A DNA stretch of 36,834 nt, taken from positions 1 through 36,834 of the forward strand of contig CAYZJD010000005.1 in the NCBI GenBank assembly GCA_964478455.1, in the 5' to 3' direction. The notes beneath the pieces were generated by a model that did not search any database, was not told where the DNA came from, and saw nothing but the letters and a program-made list of their open reading frames with translations. The position numbers were made by a program, and so were the translations under genes. This stretch comes from CAYZJD01 sp964478455 (GTDB lineage Bacteria; Acidobacteriota; Terriglobia; Bryobacterales; Bryobacteraceae). Below are positions 28,897-36,825 of the stretch, piece after piece; the stretch's first letter is position 1; every line of letters starts with the position of its first letter.

Positions 28897-29735
28897 TTGA
28901 GCCTCCGGCATTTCTTGAGCAAAGTGGTCCAAGTCTCCTCACCGAGGCGGCTGATCTGCACTACGGGCCGGCCGTTGGTGGTGGCGTGGATGAATTCGCC
29001 GCCGCCGATATACATCCCCGTGTGAGTGATCTTCTCCTCGGAGTCGCCGAAATAGAGCAGGTCGCCCGGCCGAAGTGCGGCGCGATCGATCGCGAACGAT
29101 CCCTCCCAGCGCGACTGTGGCGCGGCGTCGCGCGGCATGATGACCCCCCGGCGGCGCACGAGCATCTGCGTGAAACCCGAGCAATCGAAACCGTAGCTCG
29201 ACGTGCCGCCCCAGACATAGGGCAGCCCGAGGAAGCGTTTGGCTAGCGCGATGTCCTCGTCCACGCCGAGCGGCGCGGCGCCGGCGCGGACATCGCCCTG
29301 CTGGACCCAGGCCCGCCGCCCGCCCGGCAGGCGCACTTCGAGCCACCGGTCTTCCCCGCTGTTGTTCTCCGACACGACCTCGAGCCGCGCCTCAAAGGGC
29401 AGGGTCAGGAGCGGCTTGTGTTTCGTCACATCCGGCTCGCGGTAGAGGTTGGCGAACAGGCTCTCGATCACGACGGCGCGGCCGGCCGAAGCATACGGCT
29501 TCTCTCCCTCGCCCAGACGTCGCAGCGCGGCGGTCTCCATCCAGCCTTCGTAATCGTCCTCGCTCTTTACTTTGGCCCAGCCGTGCCTCACCTCAAGCAG
29601 CCGCGCGTGGCTGCCGAAAATCGCCTGTGAGACGACGTCGGATTGCGCGTCCGGGCGCGAGTGCATGTTCGCCACGGGCTGGATGACGGTGGCTCCCGCT
29701 GCGGCGAGCAGCGCGGCAAAGACGGAGGCGATCAT
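28893..29735 (-). CDS. secreted SH3-NlpC/P60 endopeptidase
   Basis: A 280-residue protein with a short Sec signal (MIASVFAALLAAAG), two SH3-like beta segments (about residues 15-75 and 85-150) and a C-terminal NlpC/P60 cysteine peptidase. The catalytic residues are C185 (GFDCSGF), H238 (THTGMYIGG) and H250 (FIHAT). The layout matches gamma-D-glutamyl-diamino acid endopeptidases such as YkfC, which cut murein stem peptides. In Bacillus the partner YkfB is a dipeptide epimerase, exactly the gene coupled downstream here (GTGA overlap). The ATG at 29735 forms TGATG with the esterase stop; a GTG one codon earlier is the alternative start. Confidence 0.92.
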   Translation of the reverse strand: MIASVFAALLAAAGATVIQPVANMHSRPDAQSDVVSQAIFGSHARLLEVRHGWAKVKSEDDYEGWMETAALRRLGEGEKPYASAGRAVVIESLFANLYREPDVTKHKPLLTLPFEARLEVVSENNSGEDRWLEVRLPGGRRAWVQQGDVRAGAAPLGVDEDIALAKRFLGLPYVWGGTSSYGFDCSGFTQMLVRRRGVIMPRDAAPQSRWEGSFAIDRAALRPGDLLYFGDSEEKITHTGMYIGGGEFIHATTNGRPVVQISRLGEETWTTLLKKCRRLK

Positions 29736-30712
29736 CACAGGCTTGCCTTCAGAAACGCGACGATCTCGCGGCGCATTTCGGGTGTTTCCTGGTGCCCGAC
29801 GTCGTAGCGCAGCAGCCTCCAGTTCTCCGGCTTGCCGAGCGCGCCGTAGACCTGCTTCAGCTCACGGTCGATGCGGTCGAGGCCGGCCGACGGCGTCAGC
29901 GGGTCGAGGTTGCCGGCCAGGCTGAGGTGCGCCCGCGGTGCGATGAGCGCGTTGATCTGCGCGGTGGTGAAGCGCTTCAGGAGCGACGGCACGTAATAGT
30001 AGATGCCGTGGCCCTTGAGGCCGTTGGTCTCGATGAGCGCCTGGAAGTCGGTGAGGCAGCAGATGTCCACGCAGGCCTTCACGCGCTCGTCCAGGGCCGC
30101 AAGCCACCAGGCCATCGTGCTGCCCATGGAGAGGCCCAGCGTGCCGAGGCGCGAGGGGTCCACTTCGGGCCGCGCGGCCAAGTAATCCAGCGCGCGGATA
30201 GAATCGTAGACCATCATGCCCCACAGCACGCGGCCGTTCCAGAGCATTTCCTTGAAAACGTCCATTTCTGTGCGGGTGGCGCGCTCGCCGAAGACCCAGT
30301 GGTCGATCGACAGGCCGCAGAAACCGAGCTGGGCGCAGACATCGGCGTAGGGAGGCTTCTGGAAGGCCTCGCGCGGGGCGATGAACTCCTCTTTGCCGAT
30401 GGGGTACTCGCCGCCGTGGGCGTGGTTGTAAAGGATGGCGGGAACGCGGCCGGCGACCTTCATGGGGCGGACGAACCAGGCCGGCACCGGCTCGAGCCCG
30501 TTCAGGTCGAGCGCCAGTCTTTCGAGGATGTAGGCCGGCCGCTCCTCGGTGGAGAGCACCTTGGCGGCGATCTTGCGGTCGCGGGGCGGCAGGTCGCCGA
30601 GGAGGGAGTAAAGCTCGCGGCGGCGTTCCGCGGGCGAGCCTGCCTGCCGGGCGGTATTCGCGGTCATGACTGTTCCTGCGCCCAAGGATGTCAGAAAGCT
30701 GCGTCGTTTCAC
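29735..30712 (-). CDS. alpha/beta-hydrolase (acetyl-xylan-esterase/dienelactone-hydrolase-like), exported
   Basis: The protein has 325 residues and starts with GTG, with GGAGG 7 nt upstream. MKRRSFLTSLGAGTVM is a twin-arginine-type signal. The alpha/beta hydrolase triad is visible: nucleophile S195 in GLSMGS, acid D270 in GNLDPLTP and base H307 in DVGHQETP. The oxyanion region is YNHAHGGEY. Such proteins remove acyl groups from polymers or small esters. It is first in a three-gene coupled operon with the NlpC/P60 peptidase and the epimerase, so it may act on peptidoglycan or an attached ester. The activity itself is not determined. Confidence 0.88.
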   Translation of the reverse strand: MKRRSFLTSLGAGTVMTANTARQAGSPAERRRELYSLLGDLPPRDRKIAAKVLSTEERPAYILERLALDLNGLEPVPAWFVRPMKVAGRVPAILYNHAHGGEYPIGKEEFIAPREAFQKPPYADVCAQLGFCGLSIDHWVFGERATRTEMDVFKEMLWNGRVLWGMMVYDSIRALDYLAARPEVDPSRLGTLGLSMGSTMAWWLAALDERVKACVDICCLTDFQALIETNGLKGHGIYYYVPSLLKRFTTAQINALIAPRAHLSLAGNLDPLTPSAGLDRIDRELKQVYGALGKPENWRLLRYDVGHQETPEMRREIVAFLKASL

Positions 30713-30840
30713 AAGCCGACCTCCGCCGGGCCATTGTACGACGCCGTGGCGGCGCGGCGTTTCGCGGCGCGGGCGAGAAATCTTCCTAACCTCCTCTCGG
30801 GACCGCCGTATAAGAAGTAAACAAGAAGAGGTGATCGCTT
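30713..30840. promoter_or_regulatory. divergent promoter region esterase / winged-helix gene
   Basis: This 128-nt region separates two divergent genes. Toward the winged-helix gene, TATAAG (30809-30814) is a good -10 followed by a short AAGAGGTG ribosome-binding region. The -35 (around 30786) is poor. It also holds a very GC-rich stretch with repeated GGCGCGG. The winged-helix protein could bind here, but no clear direct repeat was found. Confidence 0.35.
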
Positions 30841-31170
30841 ATGCTTCCCCTACCAGCACAAGCCGGTGGTGCACAGAACCCATACTTCGAAGCAGCGGAC
30901 TTTTTCAGCTCTGCGACGGCCCATAGCCGCCTGACCCGAAAGGAGTTGGAGCTTCTGACGTTGCTCAAGCAGAACGCCAGCCATTGCCTGAGCCGGGATT
31001 TCCTCCTGCGCACGATTTGGGGCGTCGGAGAAGGGTCCCGCACACGGACGCTGGACGTTCACATCCAGCGGCTGCGCCGCAAGCTCGGCCCGCGAGAGGG
31101 TGCTCAGATCCTGACGATCTTCCGCACGGGCTACTGCTGGCGCCCGGAAGGGGACGGGGAGCTGAACTGA
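30841..31170 (+). CDS. stand-alone OmpR/PhoB-type winged-helix protein
   Basis: A 109-residue protein consisting almost only of a transcriptional regulatory C-terminal (winged-helix) domain. LTRKELELLTLLKQNASHCLSRDFLLRTIW is the first half, followed by the recognition-helix part RTLDVHIQRLRRKLG and the wing ILTIFRTGYCW. No receiver domain precedes it, so it is not a classical two-component regulator and its activity would need another signal. AGAGGTG precedes the ATG. It sits 58 nt upstream of bshA on the same strand and may regulate it or itself. Confidence 0.87.
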   Translation: MLPLPAQAGGAQNPYFEAADFFSSATAHSRLTRKELELLTLLKQNASHCLSRDFLLRTIWGVGEGSRTRTLDVHIQRLRRKLGPREGAQILTIFRTGYCWRPEGDGELN

Positions 31171-31228
31171 CAGGGCGTGCCGGCGAGGACGGATTCTTCA
31201 TTCCACTGCGCTCTGCTACCCTGTCGGA

Positions 31229-32350
31229 GTGAAGGTCGGAATCACCTGTTATCCCACGTATGGCGGCAGCGGGATTGTCGCCACGGAGCTTGGGCTGGAG
31301 CTGGCCAACCGCGGGCACGACGTTCACTTCATCAGCTACGCCAACCCGATCCGGCTCGACCCGGGCAATCCGCACATCCACTACCACGAGGTTGAGGTTT
31401 CGACCTATCCGCTGTTTCAGTTTCCGCCCTACTCGCTGGCGCTGGCGTCGCGGATGGCGGAGGTCGCCGAGTCCTACGGGCTGGACCTGCTGCACGTTCA
31501 CTACGCCGTGCCGCACTCGATCTCGGCGATGCTGGCGCGGGACATGCTCGCGCCGCGGCGCCGCCTGCCGTTCGTCACCACGTTGCACGGCACGGACATC
31601 ACCCTGGTGGGCGCGGACCGCTCCTACTTTCCGATCACGAAGTTCTCGATCGAGCAGTCCGACGGGATCACGGCCATCAGCGAATACCTGAGGGCGCGGA
31701 CGGTGGAGGTGTTCGGCGTGCCGAACCGGATCCGCGTGATCCGCAACTTCGTGAACTGCGACATCTACCGGCCGGACGAGGAGGCGCGCGGGCGAAGCTG
31801 TTACGCGCCGGCGGGCGAGATGATCCTGATTCACATCTCGAATTTCCGGCAGGTGAAGCGCGTGCTGGACTGCATCCGCATCCTCCGGGAGGTGCGCGAG
31901 CACGCGCCGGCGCACCTGCTGATGGTGGGCGACGGGCCGGAGCGCGGGCCGGCCGAGAGCCTGGCGCGGGAGCTGGGCGTCGAAAGCCACGTCACTTTTC
32001 TGGGGAAGCAGACCCACGTGGAGCGGATCCTGCCGCAGGCCCACGTGCTGCTGCTGCCGAGCGAACTCGAGAGCTTCGGCCTCGCGGCGCTCGAAGCGAT
32101 GGCGTGCGGGGTGCCGCCGGTTGCGACGAACGTCGGGGGCGTGCCGGAGCTGATCACCCACGGGGTGGACGGATACCTCGAGGCCCCCGGGGACACCAAG
32201 GCGCAGGCCGCGCGGGTGGCGGAGATGCTGCTCGACGAGCGGCTGTACCGGAAGATCGCGGCGGCGGCGAGGAAGACGGCGCTCGAGCGCTTCGCGAGTT
32301 CGCAGGTGATCCCGCTGTATGAGAGGTATTACGAGGAGGTGTGCGGGTGA
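31229..32350 (+). CDS. bshA: N-acetyl-alpha-D-glucosaminyl L-malate synthase (bacillithiol pathway)
   Basis: The 373-residue GT4-type glycosyltransferase matches BshA closely. The beginning MKVGITCYPTYGGSGIVATE with GGSG (residues 12-15) is the family signature. LHVHYAVPHSISA, TTLHGTDITLVG, FVNCDIYRP and the donor site LLPSELESFGLAALEAM follow. BshA joins GlcNAc from UDP-GlcNAc to L-malate, the first step of bacillithiol synthesis. Neither BshB nor BshC is in the window. The start is GTG at 31229. Its stop overlaps the start of the PHP gene (TGATG), so the two are coupled. Confidence 0.93.
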   Translation: MKVGITCYPTYGGSGIVATELGLELANRGHDVHFISYANPIRLDPGNPHIHYHEVEVSTYPLFQFPPYSLALASRMAEVAESYGLDLLHVHYAVPHSISAMLARDMLAPRRRLPFVTTLHGTDITLVGADRSYFPITKFSIEQSDGITAISEYLRARTVEVFGVPNRIRVIRNFVNCDIYRPDEEARGRSCYAPAGEMILIHISNFRQVKRVLDCIRILREVREHAPAHLLMVGDGPERGPAESLARELGVESHVTFLGKQTHVERILPQAHVLLLPSELESFGLAALEAMACGVPPVATNVGGVPELITHGVDGYLEAPGDTKAQAARVAEMLLDERLYRKIAAAARKTALERFASSQVIPLYERYYEEVCG

Positions 32351-33360
32351 TGAGGGGGAGAAGGACATTCGCGCTGCGCGTCCTGATGGCGGCCGTGGCC
32401 GCGCTGGCGCTGGCGGCGGCGTTTCAAGCGCCGGGCGGGGCCGGGGAACAGGAGCCGCTCAAGTGGTACAGAGGCAACCTGCACGCGCACACGCTGAACA
32501 GCGACGGGGACTCGACGCCAAGCGACGTCGCCACTTGGTACCGCGAGCAGCGTTACCACTTTCTGGTTCTCTCCGACCACAACTACCTGACGGAGATCGC
32601 CGGTCTGAACGCGGTGCACGGAGCGAAGGAGAAGTTTCTGCTGATTGCGGGCGAGGAGGTGACCGACGAATTCGGCGAGAAGCCGTTGCACCTGAACGCG
32701 TACAATCCCTCGCGGCTGATTGAGCCGGCGCACGGGGAAAGCCTGGTGGACACCATCCAGCGGAACGTGGACGCCATCCGGGCGGCGGGCGGGCTGCCGT
32801 CGCTCAACCATCCGAATTTCCGCTGGGCCGTGACCTCGGAGGAATTGAAGGCTGTGCGGGACCTGGGCCTCGTCGAGGTCTACAACGGGCATCCGATGGT
32901 CAACAACCCGGGCGGCGGGGGCTGGGAGTCGCTCGAGCAGATGTGGGACGCGGCGCTGACGGCGGGGAGGCGACTCTACGGGATCGCGGTGGATGACGCG
33001 CACCACTTCAAGCAGTTCGGGCGGGAGTACTCCAATCCGGGGCGCGGCTGGGTTGTGGTGCGCGCAAAGGCGCTGGAAGCGGCGGAGATTACCGGGGCCT
33101 TGGCGGCGGGCGACTTCTACGCCTCGACCGGGGTGCAATTGGCCGATGTCCAGGTAACGGCGGAGGAGTACCGGGTGACGATCCGGCCGAAGGAAGGGCT
33201 GAAATACACGACGCTGTTCCTTGGCTCAGGCGGGCGGGTCTTGGCTACAAGCTACGACACAACAGCAAGTTACAGGTTTCAGGGGGGAGAGCGGCACATC
33301 CGGGCGAGGGTGGAGGCGTCCTCGGGCGACCGGGCGTGGACTCAGCCGGCGTGGCGGTAG
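32350..33360 (+). CDS. secreted PHP-domain phosphoesterase-like protein
   Basis: A 336-residue protein. An N-terminal hydrophobic segment after basic residues (MRGRRTFALRVLMAAVAALA) is a signal peptide or anchor. The polymerase-and-histidinol-phosphatase metal sites follow: HAHTLNSDG (H45, H47, D52), LSDHNY (D76, H77), GEEVTDEF, SLNHPNF and VDDAHHF. A C-terminal beta domain (about residues 245-336) is typical of these exported members. It probably hydrolyses a phosphate ester outside the cytoplasm. The ATG forms TGATG with the bshA stop and GAGGAGG lies about 10 nt upstream. An in-frame GTG at 32341 is the alternative start. Confidence 0.9.
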   Translation: MRGRRTFALRVLMAAVAALALAAAFQAPGGAGEQEPLKWYRGNLHAHTLNSDGDSTPSDVATWYREQRYHFLVLSDHNYLTEIAGLNAVHGAKEKFLLIAGEEVTDEFGEKPLHLNAYNPSRLIEPAHGESLVDTIQRNVDAIRAAGGLPSLNHPNFRWAVTSEELKAVRDLGLVEVYNGHPMVNNPGGGGWESLEQMWDAALTAGRRLYGIAVDDAHHFKQFGREYSNPGRGWVVVRAKALEAAEITGALAAGDFYASTGVQLADVQVTAEEYRVTIRPKEGLKYTTLFLGSGGRVLATSYDTTASYRFQGGERHIRARVEASSGDRAWTQPAWR

Positions 33361-33396
33361 TAGATGGGCAGGGCGAACCAGGTAGAGGCCCCCAGC

Positions 33397-33984
33397 TCAT
33401 CTCAATGTGCCCCGCTGCTCGCAGGAAAGATCGATGCCCTGTTCTTCGCAGAAGTATCGGACAAACCCCGGAACGTTCTTGGACAGGCTGTCGAGGAACC
33501 GTTGAAGCGTAACGCCGATTGCTGCCGCCTGTTGGTGCAGCTTGCTCACGAAGAGACCGGCGTCAAGATCGTAGAGCCCGCGCAGGAAGGTGGATGGTGC
33601 CTGTACTTCGATCTGCCAGGGCCGCACCGAAGCATCCGGGAAATGGCGCCGGTTGTAGGTGACGATCAACTCAGAGTGGGAGCGAACCGCAGCGGCCAGG
33701 ACATGCCGGTCGGCGGGATCGCTCTTCATCGCGCCGATCAACGGCTCGAAGCCGTCAACCCACGCCTCCGGGAAGTGCCGACGCAGTTCTTCTTCGCGCC
33801 GGCGTGCCTTCTCGGGCGCCATGTTCCACCTCTCGATGAGGTTCCGCGTCACCTCATCCATGATCACCTGGGACCACTTCGGCAGATAGAGTCTGGGCTC
33901 CTCCGCCATGCGAAGGAGCGTGTCGGCCAGCGGCATCGGGATGAGCACGCACGCGTCGAGCACAACGCGATAGTCGGCTCTCAT
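33397..33984 (-). CDS. PIN-domain toxin
   Basis: A 195-residue protein with a PIN-domain N-terminal part. Acidic residues that would bind Mg2+ are D10 (VVLDACVL), E44 (VIMDEVTRN), D92 (DPADRHVLAAA) and D117 region (TYNRRHFPD). It is an RNase-type fold used by VapC-like toxins, longer than most VapC (about 130 residues), with an extra helical C-terminus. Its ATG overlaps the stop of the upstream HTH gene as ATGA (33981-33984), as expected for a toxin-antitoxin pair. The toxin gene follows the antitoxin. It converges with the PHP gene, 36 bp away. Confidence 0.85.
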   Translation of the reverse strand: MRADYRVVLDACVLIPMPLADTLLRMAEEPRLYLPKWSQVIMDEVTRNLIERWNMAPEKARRREEELRRHFPEAWVDGFEPLIGAMKSDPADRHVLAAAVRSHSELIVTYNRRHFPDASVRPWQIEVQAPSTFLRGLYDLDAGLFVSKLHQQAAAIGVTLQRFLDSLSKNVPGFVRYFCEEQGIDLSCEQRGTLR

Positions 33985-34436
33985 TCGTCTTCGCCGCCTT
34001 CGGGTATGCCGGTGCGATCATACAGGCCCGACTCAAACGCTTCCTTGGCGATGCGGTTGAGTGCTTCTCTGCGCTCAGCGTCACGGCGCTTCTGATAAGC
34101 GACCAGGTCCTTGAGGTAGATGCGCCGGTGGCTGCCAACCTTGTGATACGGCAGTTCTCCGGCTTCCACCAGCTTGATGAGATGAGGCCGGGAAACGCCA
34201 AGCAGGTCGGCGGCCCGCTGGGTCGTCAACTGCTGGTTTTCAGGGATCAAGACGATCGCCCTCCCCAATTGCATGTTGCGCGCGATGTCCTTGAGCAAGC
34301 GGTAAACCGCATTCGGAAGTTCAATCCGCTCCCCGTCTGCCCCGACCAGGGCAGGCGTGCCGGATTGCAGCATTCGATGCAGTTCTCGGATCTGAGCTTC
34401 TTCCGACTCCGGCAGCGCGACGGGTTCGTGTGCCAT
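33981..34436 (-). CDS. HTH (excisionase-type) antitoxin
   Basis: A 151-residue protein. A MerR/excisionase-like helix-turn-helix covers about residues 70-114 (LTTQRAADLLGVSRPHLIKL, VGSHRRIYLKDL). The N-terminal 60 residues are helical and the C-terminus (AKEAFESGLYD) is acidic, suited to bind the PIN partner. The ATG at 34436 has GGAGG 9 nt upstream; the much longer open frame reaching 35738 is antisense to the sigma and anti-sigma genes and is ignored. The protein presumably represses its own promoter in the upstream region and neutralises the PIN toxin. Confidence 0.85.
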   Translation of the reverse strand: MAHEPVALPESEEAQIRELHRMLQSGTPALVGADGERIELPNAVYRLLKDIARNMQLGRAIVLIPENQQLTTQRAADLLGVSRPHLIKLVEAGELPYHKVGSHRRIYLKDLVAYQKRRDAERREALNRIAKEAFESGLYDRTGIPEGGEDE

Positions 34437-34592
34437 GATTCCAAACCTCCAACCGAAGGGTAACATGTAATCGAAACAGCCGCAACAGAAACGAATCGAA
34501 CGTAGGAGTGCCGGGTCCGAAATACGTGGAGAGGCCAAGGCAGGTCGGGAACCTGCCCTGCCGGGAACTTTCTTCCGGGGGGAGCGTCCAAG
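34437..34592. promoter_or_regulatory. divergent region antitoxin / sigma factor
   Basis: This 156-nt region separates the HTH-PIN pair and the sigma factor gene. AATCGAA occurs at 34469-34475 and 34494-34500 on the plus strand, and AACAG also recurs nearby. With TAACATGTAA (34461-34470) these could be HTH operators. A perfect stem GGCAGGT/ACCTGCC around CGGGA (34539-34557) sits in the leader of the sigma gene, before GGGGGGAG. No confident promoter hexamers were found. Confidence 0.4.
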
Positions 34593-35279
34593 TTGGTGCA
34601 GGTACAGGCTGTTCGTGGTAGTTTGAAGGTGGCTACCGTGACAGAGCAGCTCGATACGTTCGAAGTGCAGGACGGCGAGGACGAACTTCTGCTCGAAGGA
34701 CTCCGCGCGGGCGAGGAGTCCGCCTACGAAACTCTCATCCAGCGATTCCAGCAGCCCGTGTACAACCTGGTGGGGCGCCTGCTCCGGGATCCGAGCGAAG
34801 CCTGCGACGTCGTGCAAGAGGTCTTTCTGAAGATCTTCCGCAAGGTGGACGCGTTTCGCGGCGAGAGCTGTCTGAAGACCTGGATCTACCGGATTGCGGT
34901 CAACGAGGCCCACAATCACTGCCGCTGGTACGGGCGTCACCGGCGGCAGGAGTTGGGTCTGGATGGCGCGGAGGAGGGGCGGAGCTATCGCGACACGCTG
35001 CCTTCCGCCGTCCAATCGCCGTTTGACTGCGTGCTCGAACAGGAGAACCACGTCCTGATCGAAGGGGCCCTCGGACGGCTGAACCCGAGTTTTCGGGAAG
35101 CAGTGGTGCTGAGGGATATCGAGGATCTGAGCTACGAAGAGATCGCGGAGGTTTTGCGGCTCCCGCTGGGAACGGTGAAATCGCGGATCCTTCGTGGGCG
35201 GGAGGCATTGCGGAAGGAACTGGAGCGGCGCCTGGCGCTGGCCCCGGCTTTCCGCTGGACGCCCCAGACGGTTGAGTGA
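34593..35279 (+). CDS. ECF-type RNA polymerase sigma factor
   Basis: The protein is 228 residues. Region 2 (about 44-105) contains RFQQPVYNLVGRLLRD, DVVQEVFLKIFRKVD and LKTWIYRIAVNEA. Region 4 (about 158-210) contains FREAVVLRDIEDLSYEEIAE and LGTVKSRILRGREAL. It has no region 1 or 3, as usual for extracytoplasmic-function sigma factors. The zinc-finger protein 4 nt downstream is its likely anti-sigma partner. The TTG start at 34593 follows a GGGGGGAG; a GTG at 34638 with AAGGTGG is an equally reasonable start and gives 213 residues. Confidence 0.92.
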   Translation: MVQVQAVRGSLKVATVTEQLDTFEVQDGEDELLLEGLRAGEESAYETLIQRFQQPVYNLVGRLLRDPSEACDVVQEVFLKIFRKVDAFRGESCLKTWIYRIAVNEAHNHCRWYGRHRRQELGLDGAEEGRSYRDTLPSAVQSPFDCVLEQENHVLIEGALGRLNPSFREAVVLRDIEDLSYEEIAEVLRLPLGTVKSRILRGREALRKELERRLALAPAFRWTPQTVE

Positions 35280-35283
35280 TGCT

Positions 35284-35982
35284 ATGAACTGCAAGCAGGT
35301 GGAGCCTTCGCTCGCCGCGTATTGCGACGGCCGGCTTTCCGGGCAGCAACGGCTGGACGTGGCGGCGCATGTGGCGGAATGCGCGCGCTGCGCTTCGGCC
35401 TCCGAGCGGCTGCTTCGGGTGCGGGAGGCGTTGCAAGCGTTGCCGGCGCTTGATCCTCCGGCGGAGCTGACGACCGCCTTGCGGATTCTGGCCTCGCGAG
35501 AGCGCGTGCGGCGCGTGTCGGGCGCGGGCTTTGGCAGCCTGTTCGGGCGCTGGGCTCTGCTGGCGAAGATGTGGGCCGATGACATGATGCGCCCCGTCGC
35601 CCTGCCGATGGCCGGCGGCCTGATCTCGGCGATGATCCTGTTCGCGCTGCTGGTGGTGCCGATGGTCGACGGGCGCGGCGTGTCGAACGTGCGGGACGTG
35701 CCCACGCCGCTGTTCACCGAGGCCAGTTTCGTGAGCATGGGGCCGTTCGGGCTGAACGATGACGACTACATCGTGGTGGACGTGACGGTCGGCTCGGAGG
35801 GCCGCATGGTCGATTATTCGACGCCGAGCGGGCAGCAGTGGGTGAACAATCCGGAGGTGCGCAAGAGCGTCGAGAACGCGCTGCTGTTCACGGTGTTCAA
35901 TCCCGGCACGAAGTTCTTCCAGCCGAAGGCCGGCAAAGTGCGGCTAACGCTGCGCCGCAGCCAGATCGAAGTCAAGGGCTGA
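35284..35982 (+). CDS. membrane zinc-finger anti-sigma factor with TonB-like C-terminal domain
   Basis: The 232-residue protein begins with a zinc-binding zf-HC2 module: C3, H29, C33 and C36 in AAHVAECARC. A single membrane segment lies at about 105-127 (VALPMAGGLISAMILFALLV). Outside it, residues 155-230 form a beta-rich region (VVDVTVGSEGRMVDY, NNPEVRKSVENALLF, AGKVRLTLRRSQIEV) that by pattern resembles a TonB C-terminal domain. It likely holds the upstream sigma factor at the membrane until released. The C-terminal assignment is my reading of a secondary-structure pattern and is uncertain. It lies 4 nt after the sigma gene and 10 nt before rsmA. Confidence 0.85.
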   Translation: MNCKQVEPSLAAYCDGRLSGQQRLDVAAHVAECARCASASERLLRVREALQALPALDPPAELTTALRILASRERVRRVSGAGFGSLFGRWALLAKMWADDMMRPVALPMAGGLISAMILFALLVVPMVDGRGVSNVRDVPTPLFTEASFVSMGPFGLNDDDYIVVDVTVGSEGRMVDYSTPSGQQWVNNPEVRKSVENALLFTVFNPGTKFFQPKAGKVRLTLRRSQIEVKG

Positions 35983-35992
35983 GTCACCCGCC

Positions 35993-36784
35993 GTGGGAAG
36001 GCGGCTCGGCCAGCATTTCCTCGCCAGTAAATCCATCCTCGAACGGATCGCCAGGGCGGCATGTCCCGAACGGGAGCCGCTGGTAATCGAAATCGGCGCG
36101 GGCCGGGGCGCGCTGACACGGTTCCTTGTCGAGCGAGCTGAACGTGTGATTGCGATCGAGACGGACCCGCGGCTGGCAGAGCGCCTGGCCGAGAGGTTCG
36201 CGGGCGCGCCGAACCTGACGCTGGTGCGCGCCGACGTGCTGAAGACGGACCTCGGGCAATGGGGTCCGGCGGTGGTGGCGGGAAACCTGCCGTACTACAT
36301 CACTTCACCGATCCTGAACAAGGTGCTGGCGCTCGGGCCGCTGCTGCGGCGCGCGGTGTTTCTGGTGCAGAAAGAAGTGGCCGAGAGGCTGACGGCGGCC
36401 CCGGGCGGGCGCGACTACGGGTTCGTCACGGTGCGCACAGCGCTGGTCACGAAGCCGGAGCTTCTGTTCGCGGTGAAGCCCTCGGCGTTCCGGCCGCCGC
36501 CGAAGGTCGATTCGGCCGTGGTGAAGCTGGAGATGCGCGCGCCGGAGGAGCGCGCGCAGGTGGACGATCCAGCGGCGTTTCTCGAGTTCGCGGCCAGGTG
36601 TTTTCACCAGAAACGCAAGACGATCCGCAACAACCTGGCCGCTGTGTACCCCAGGGCGCTGCTGGACGCGTGTCCGGAGACAGGCCGCCGGGCGGAGCAG
36701 CTCAGCCTCGAGGAGTTGGCGGCTTTGTTCGGCAGATTGAGGACCAGGTCACCGGAGTCTCTAAGTCCCCCTGAGCCTGGGTGA
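35993..36784 (+). CDS. rsmA: 16S rRNA dimethyladenosine transferase
   Basis: The 263-residue protein (also ksgA) dimethylates A1518 and A1519 of 16S rRNA (E. coli numbering). It opens with GQHFLASKSILERI, has the SAM-binding IEIGAGRGALTR, the acidic end of strand 2 (AIETDPRLAERL), and the active-site block NLPYYITSPI. The C-terminal helical part (RKTIRNNLAAV) is complete. The start is GTG at 35993, 10 nt after the anti-sigma gene, so it may be read from the same transcript. After the stop the window ends in a hairpin repeat. Confidence 0.95.
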   Translation: MGRRLGQHFLASKSILERIARAACPEREPLVIEIGAGRGALTRFLVERAERVIAIETDPRLAERLAERFAGAPNLTLVRADVLKTDLGQWGPAVVAGNLPYYITSPILNKVLALGPLLRRAVFLVQKEVAERLTAAPGGRDYGFVTVRTALVTKPELLFAVKPSAFRPPPKVDSAVVKLEMRAPEERAQVDDPAAFLEFAARCFHQKRKTIRNNLAAVYPRALLDACPETGRRAEQLSLEELAALFGRLRTRSPESLSPPEPG

Positions 36785-36807
36785 GTGCGGAGCGGGGTGG
36801 CTGTGGA

Positions 36808-36825
36808 GCGCACAGTCTTGTGCGC
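36808..36825. repeat. perfect hairpin repeat downstream of rsmA
   Basis: GCGCACA (36808-36814) pairs with TGTGCGC (36819-36825) around GTCT, beginning 23 nt after the rsmA stop. A partial relative GGCGCACAGTGTGC appears at about 24861-24874. It is probably another dispersed element, cut by or near the window end. Confidence 0.55.

Noticed and set aside
33981..35738. HTH antitoxin extended to a 585-residue fusion
   Set aside because: The extension is antisense to the sigma and anti-sigma genes, whereas ATG 34436 has GGAGG at the right distance.
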